From NCBI GenBank assembly GCA_025716815.1, contig JAIXMN010000001.1:2232001-2296000 (forward strand): a stretch of 64,000 nucleotides of DNA. Reading direction: 5' to 3'. A model generated the notes under the pieces. The model had not been told where the DNA came from. It worked only from the letters and a program-made list of their open reading frames with translations, and searched no databases. Below are positions 61,549-64,000 of this stretch, in pieces; position 1 is the first letter of the stretch, and each line of letters opens with the position of its first letter. Source of the DNA: Dichotomocladium elegans (lineage: Eukaryota > Mucoromycota > Mucoromycetes > Mucorales > Lichtheimiaceae). The translations under genes and the position numbers were made by a program.

Positions 61549-64000
61549 ATGGGTGTAAACCAGAGTAAACCGCCGAGACACTCGAGGCGGCACGCACCCC
61601 TTCCGTACCCATCGCCCAGACTGTCGCGAGGAGCGCAGCAGCAACAATCTTTGCGGCCCGCCTTCCCTTCTTCGTCCTACGCTAGCGGAGAAACGAATTC
61701 CTCCAGCCCTAACATCCAATATACGAGCGATCCACCTATTTTAATAGAAGACGACGAAGACGAAGACGACGATGATGGTGATGAAAATAATAATAATAAT
61801 AATAACGGCTGGCCATCGATTGATTTTCGAGACCACCATGCCAATGGCCTTTTAAAGAATCATTTTTCAGAGAGTCAGCTCTCGGACGATTTACCGAGTC
61901 AACCGCCTGTCTGCCTCCCTCCCAGTCTCTCTTCCACTACGTCTTCACTGAGTTCAGGACGCACCGCGCTCTTTTCAACCCTCTCGCTCACATCGACCAT
62001 ATCCTCTGTACAATCCATTCAATCCAAATATGACATTGCATCGCCTTCTGTATCAGTTAATAATAACTCCACAACGGATGACATCCGTCGGCAGCAGCAG
62101 CAGCAGCATCACCACCACCGCCACCATCAACGTTTTGATGCCGATTATGTCCTTGCCCTTCTACATTACCACGGCTTATCCACGTCCGATACACCGTTAG
62201 AGAAAAAGCAGCAGCAGCAACAGCAGCCCAACTATGTAAAAGCACGAGAACTCTTTCAGAAAGCTGCTTCTGAGCTGCGGTCTGATCTCCTTCGGTATCC
62301 TGAATACAGAACTGAGATCGTGCATATCATTGCCGACGCCTTATATCATCTTGGCGAGATGCACATCACCGGCAAAGGCGTGCCTCACCCCGATTCATCC
62401 AAGGCCATGAAATATTTCGAGTCTGCTGCAGACAATGGCCACATGCTTGCGCAGTATATGGTTGGTCACTATAGTCAGCATGCCGACAACCTTCCTCGCG
62501 CTATCGACCAGTATCGACGGGCATGTCTCCAGGGTTATGTCAAGGCAATGGCCGCCCTCGGTATCCTCCTTATCAAGCACCACAAGACCTTCCCTGACCT
62601 CTTTTCTGAAGCCCAAAAGTGGCTCCAGTGCGCTGCTGAAAAGGTATAGAAGACCTCAACTTTTCCTTCACCAACCCCTACCATGCAAGGGCACATGCGC
62701 ATATATCTGACCTTCACCATCATTCACTCTCATGATGCGCTTGAACAGGACGAACCGACTGCCATCCTTCAGCTTGCATATCTCTACGAGGAAGGCAAGC
62801 TTGTAGAAAAGAACATCCAACATGCGTTTGTGCTGTACGAAAAGTATCTTGCGCTGTGTCCGCCGTCGCGAGTGGCGAATCATGCCGAGCTTCACCGGGT
62901 GATGGGTTTACATTACCGCGAAGGCGGGACCGACCTCAAGACGGACTACCAGGCGGCGCTGAGACACCTGACAATAGCGGCTGACACCGGGCTTGCGTCA
63001 GCCCAGCGATCGCTCGGGTTCATGTATCGGCTTGGGCTCGGCATTCCTGTGGATACTCACGAGGCCCGCCGTCTGTTCCGTCTTGCTGCAAATCAGGGAG
63101 ACGTGCTCGCGCTGGGTGCTCTTGGAAACCTGTATCGCGCCCGCAGGGGAGAGCGCAATGAGGCTCTTGAATGCTACCGCCTAGCAGCCAAGTCTGGGTT
63201 CCCCCCTGCGCTGATGTCGCTCGCCAACCTCCTCGTTGAGCTCGACCGGCCTGACGAGGCTGAGGAGGTGCTCCGGCGTCTGATTGCAGACCCCTCGGGA
63301 ATGTACTACTCAACAGCGTTGCTTCATCTGGGCCTGCTGCGCCGCGACGTGGATCTGCTCCAATCGCTTAACGACCCCACCGCCGATTACAACCTCGGCC
63401 AGATGGCCTCCTCGAGGGACAATGCCCTTGCGCATTATATCCGCGCGGCCAAGGCCGGCCATGTCGAGGCTATGTACCAATGCGCTGACATTCTCGCCAA
63501 CCATCGCAAGGACCCCGCAAGCGCCTATCACTGGTACACGCAGGCGGCCAACCGCGGCCATCCGATGGCCCAGGTATGTGAGGCCTTGTACTACATGAAT
63601 GGTCTTCCCCCGGTGCGCACCAGGGATTATCCTCGCGCAGAAGGGCTGCTGCGCCAAGCCGTCCGAAAGAAACCTAATCAGGCGAACGTACATCTCGCCA
63701 CAGTCCTCATGGAGAAGGATCCGTCCGAAGCACGTAGCCGGTTCTTATCTGCTGCTCAGGCGGGAAATACCACAGCCATGCGACATCTGGCTTCCATGCT
63801 CGATCAGGACAAACATGAACAGCAGCAGGCCTTTCTGTGGCTCCAAAAGGCAGCCGATCTCAAAGATCCACGGGCCATGGTGACCCTGAGTGAGCACTAC
63901 GAAAAGGGCCGCTGGTGTGACAAAGGCGAGACAGGCATTTGCAAGGCACTTGAATGCCTCAAAGAGGCAGAAGCACTAGGTTATACAAGGTACGCAATTG
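61549..64000 (+). CDS. Sel1-repeat protein, N-myristoylation motif, 3' partial
   Basis: Exons 61549-62643 and 62749-63989; a donor (ACAAG|gtacgc) follows at 63990, so the gene continues beyond the window. At least 778 residues. It begins MGVNQSKPP, a strong N-myristoylation signal (Gly2, Ser6, basic residue at 7). The first 230 residues are disordered with acidic (EDDEDEDDDD), Asn, Gln and His tracts. From about 235 on there are many Sel1-like helical repeats (for example ALYHLGEMHITGKGVPHPDS and AQRSLGFMYRLGLGIPVDTH with AARLF-type second helices). Such arrays act as scaffolds, as in Chs4/Skt5 and Hrd3. A membrane-tethered scaffold is the inference; the specific partner is unknown. Confidence 0.88.

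Overview
This window is ordinary nuclear DNA of a filamentous fungus, most likely an early-diverging one (Mucoromycota, probably Mucorales). The evidence is: spliceosomal genes with many short GT-AG introns (about 45-120 nt), fungal-type genes (homocitrate synthase for lysine, allantoinase, a Zn2Cys6 regulator, Env7, ATP synthase subunit h), C-rich third positions in highly expressed genes (HSP90, malate dehydrogenase), and a decayed Tc1/mariner-like transposase of a type I associate with Mucorales. The exact species cannot be told from the sequence alone. All gene models below were spliced by hand from reading frame, splice-site consensus and family conservation. For the main models the summed exon lengths divide by three.

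Layout. 0.2-1.7 kb: PfkB-type sugar/nucleoside kinase. 1.9-3.1 kb: mitochondrial malate dehydrogenase. 4.3-5.7 kb: unknown coiled-coil protein. 5.9-7.3 kb (minus): homocitrate synthase. 7.3-9.6 kb: no gene seen. 9.6-10.9 kb: peroxisomal 2,4-dienoyl-CoA reductase, convergent with SDH iron-sulfur subunit (11.0-12.4 kb, minus). 13.1-21.3 kb, all minus: TORC2 subunit Sin1/Avo1, Cia2/MIP18, a three-RRM Nam8/TIA1-like protein, succinyl-CoA ligase alpha. 21.8-23.5 kb: proteasome ATPase Rpt4, tail to tail with an SLC25A46-like carrier (23.5-25.3 kb). 25.7-28.0 kb: HSP90. 28.4-28.9 kb: ATP synthase subunit h. 29.4-36.2 kb: RNA-processing genes (Pop3/Rpp38-like, symplekin/Pta1, and a divergently transcribed SWAP-family splicing regulator). 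36.3-37.9 kb: allantoinase. 38.5-40.9 kb: 15-exon FHA-domain Chk2/Rad53-type kinase. 42.6-44.8 kb: U1A/U2B''-type snRNP protein and RNA polymerase II subunit Rpb3. 45.0-46.5 kb: PACT-domain spindle-pole/centrosome-type coiled coil. 46.5-48.3 kb: unresolved. 48.3-49.7 kb: MEMO1. 49.9-50.3 kb: small secreted acidic protein. 50.3-53.4 kb: gene-poor. 53.5-55.8 kb: Zn2Cys6 transcription factor. 56.2-58.1 kb: Env7/STK16 kinase. 58.6-59.8 kb: dead transposase. 61.5-64 kb: long Sel1-repeat protein running off the right end.

Functionally this is a set of housekeeping genes: TCA cycle and respiration (malate dehydrogenase, SDH2, succinyl-CoA ligase, ATP synthase h), fatty-acid oxidation, amino-acid and purine-nitrogen metabolism, mRNA processing, signalling (TORC2, Chk2-like, Env7) and protein quality control. 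I found no CRISPR array, no biosynthetic cluster and no clearly novel multi-gene system. The more unusual points are at gene-structure level: three GC-AG introns, an 8-nt microexon inside a kinase catalytic loop, a stopless 51-nt intron, a PACT-domain protein in a fungus, and a transposon fossil.
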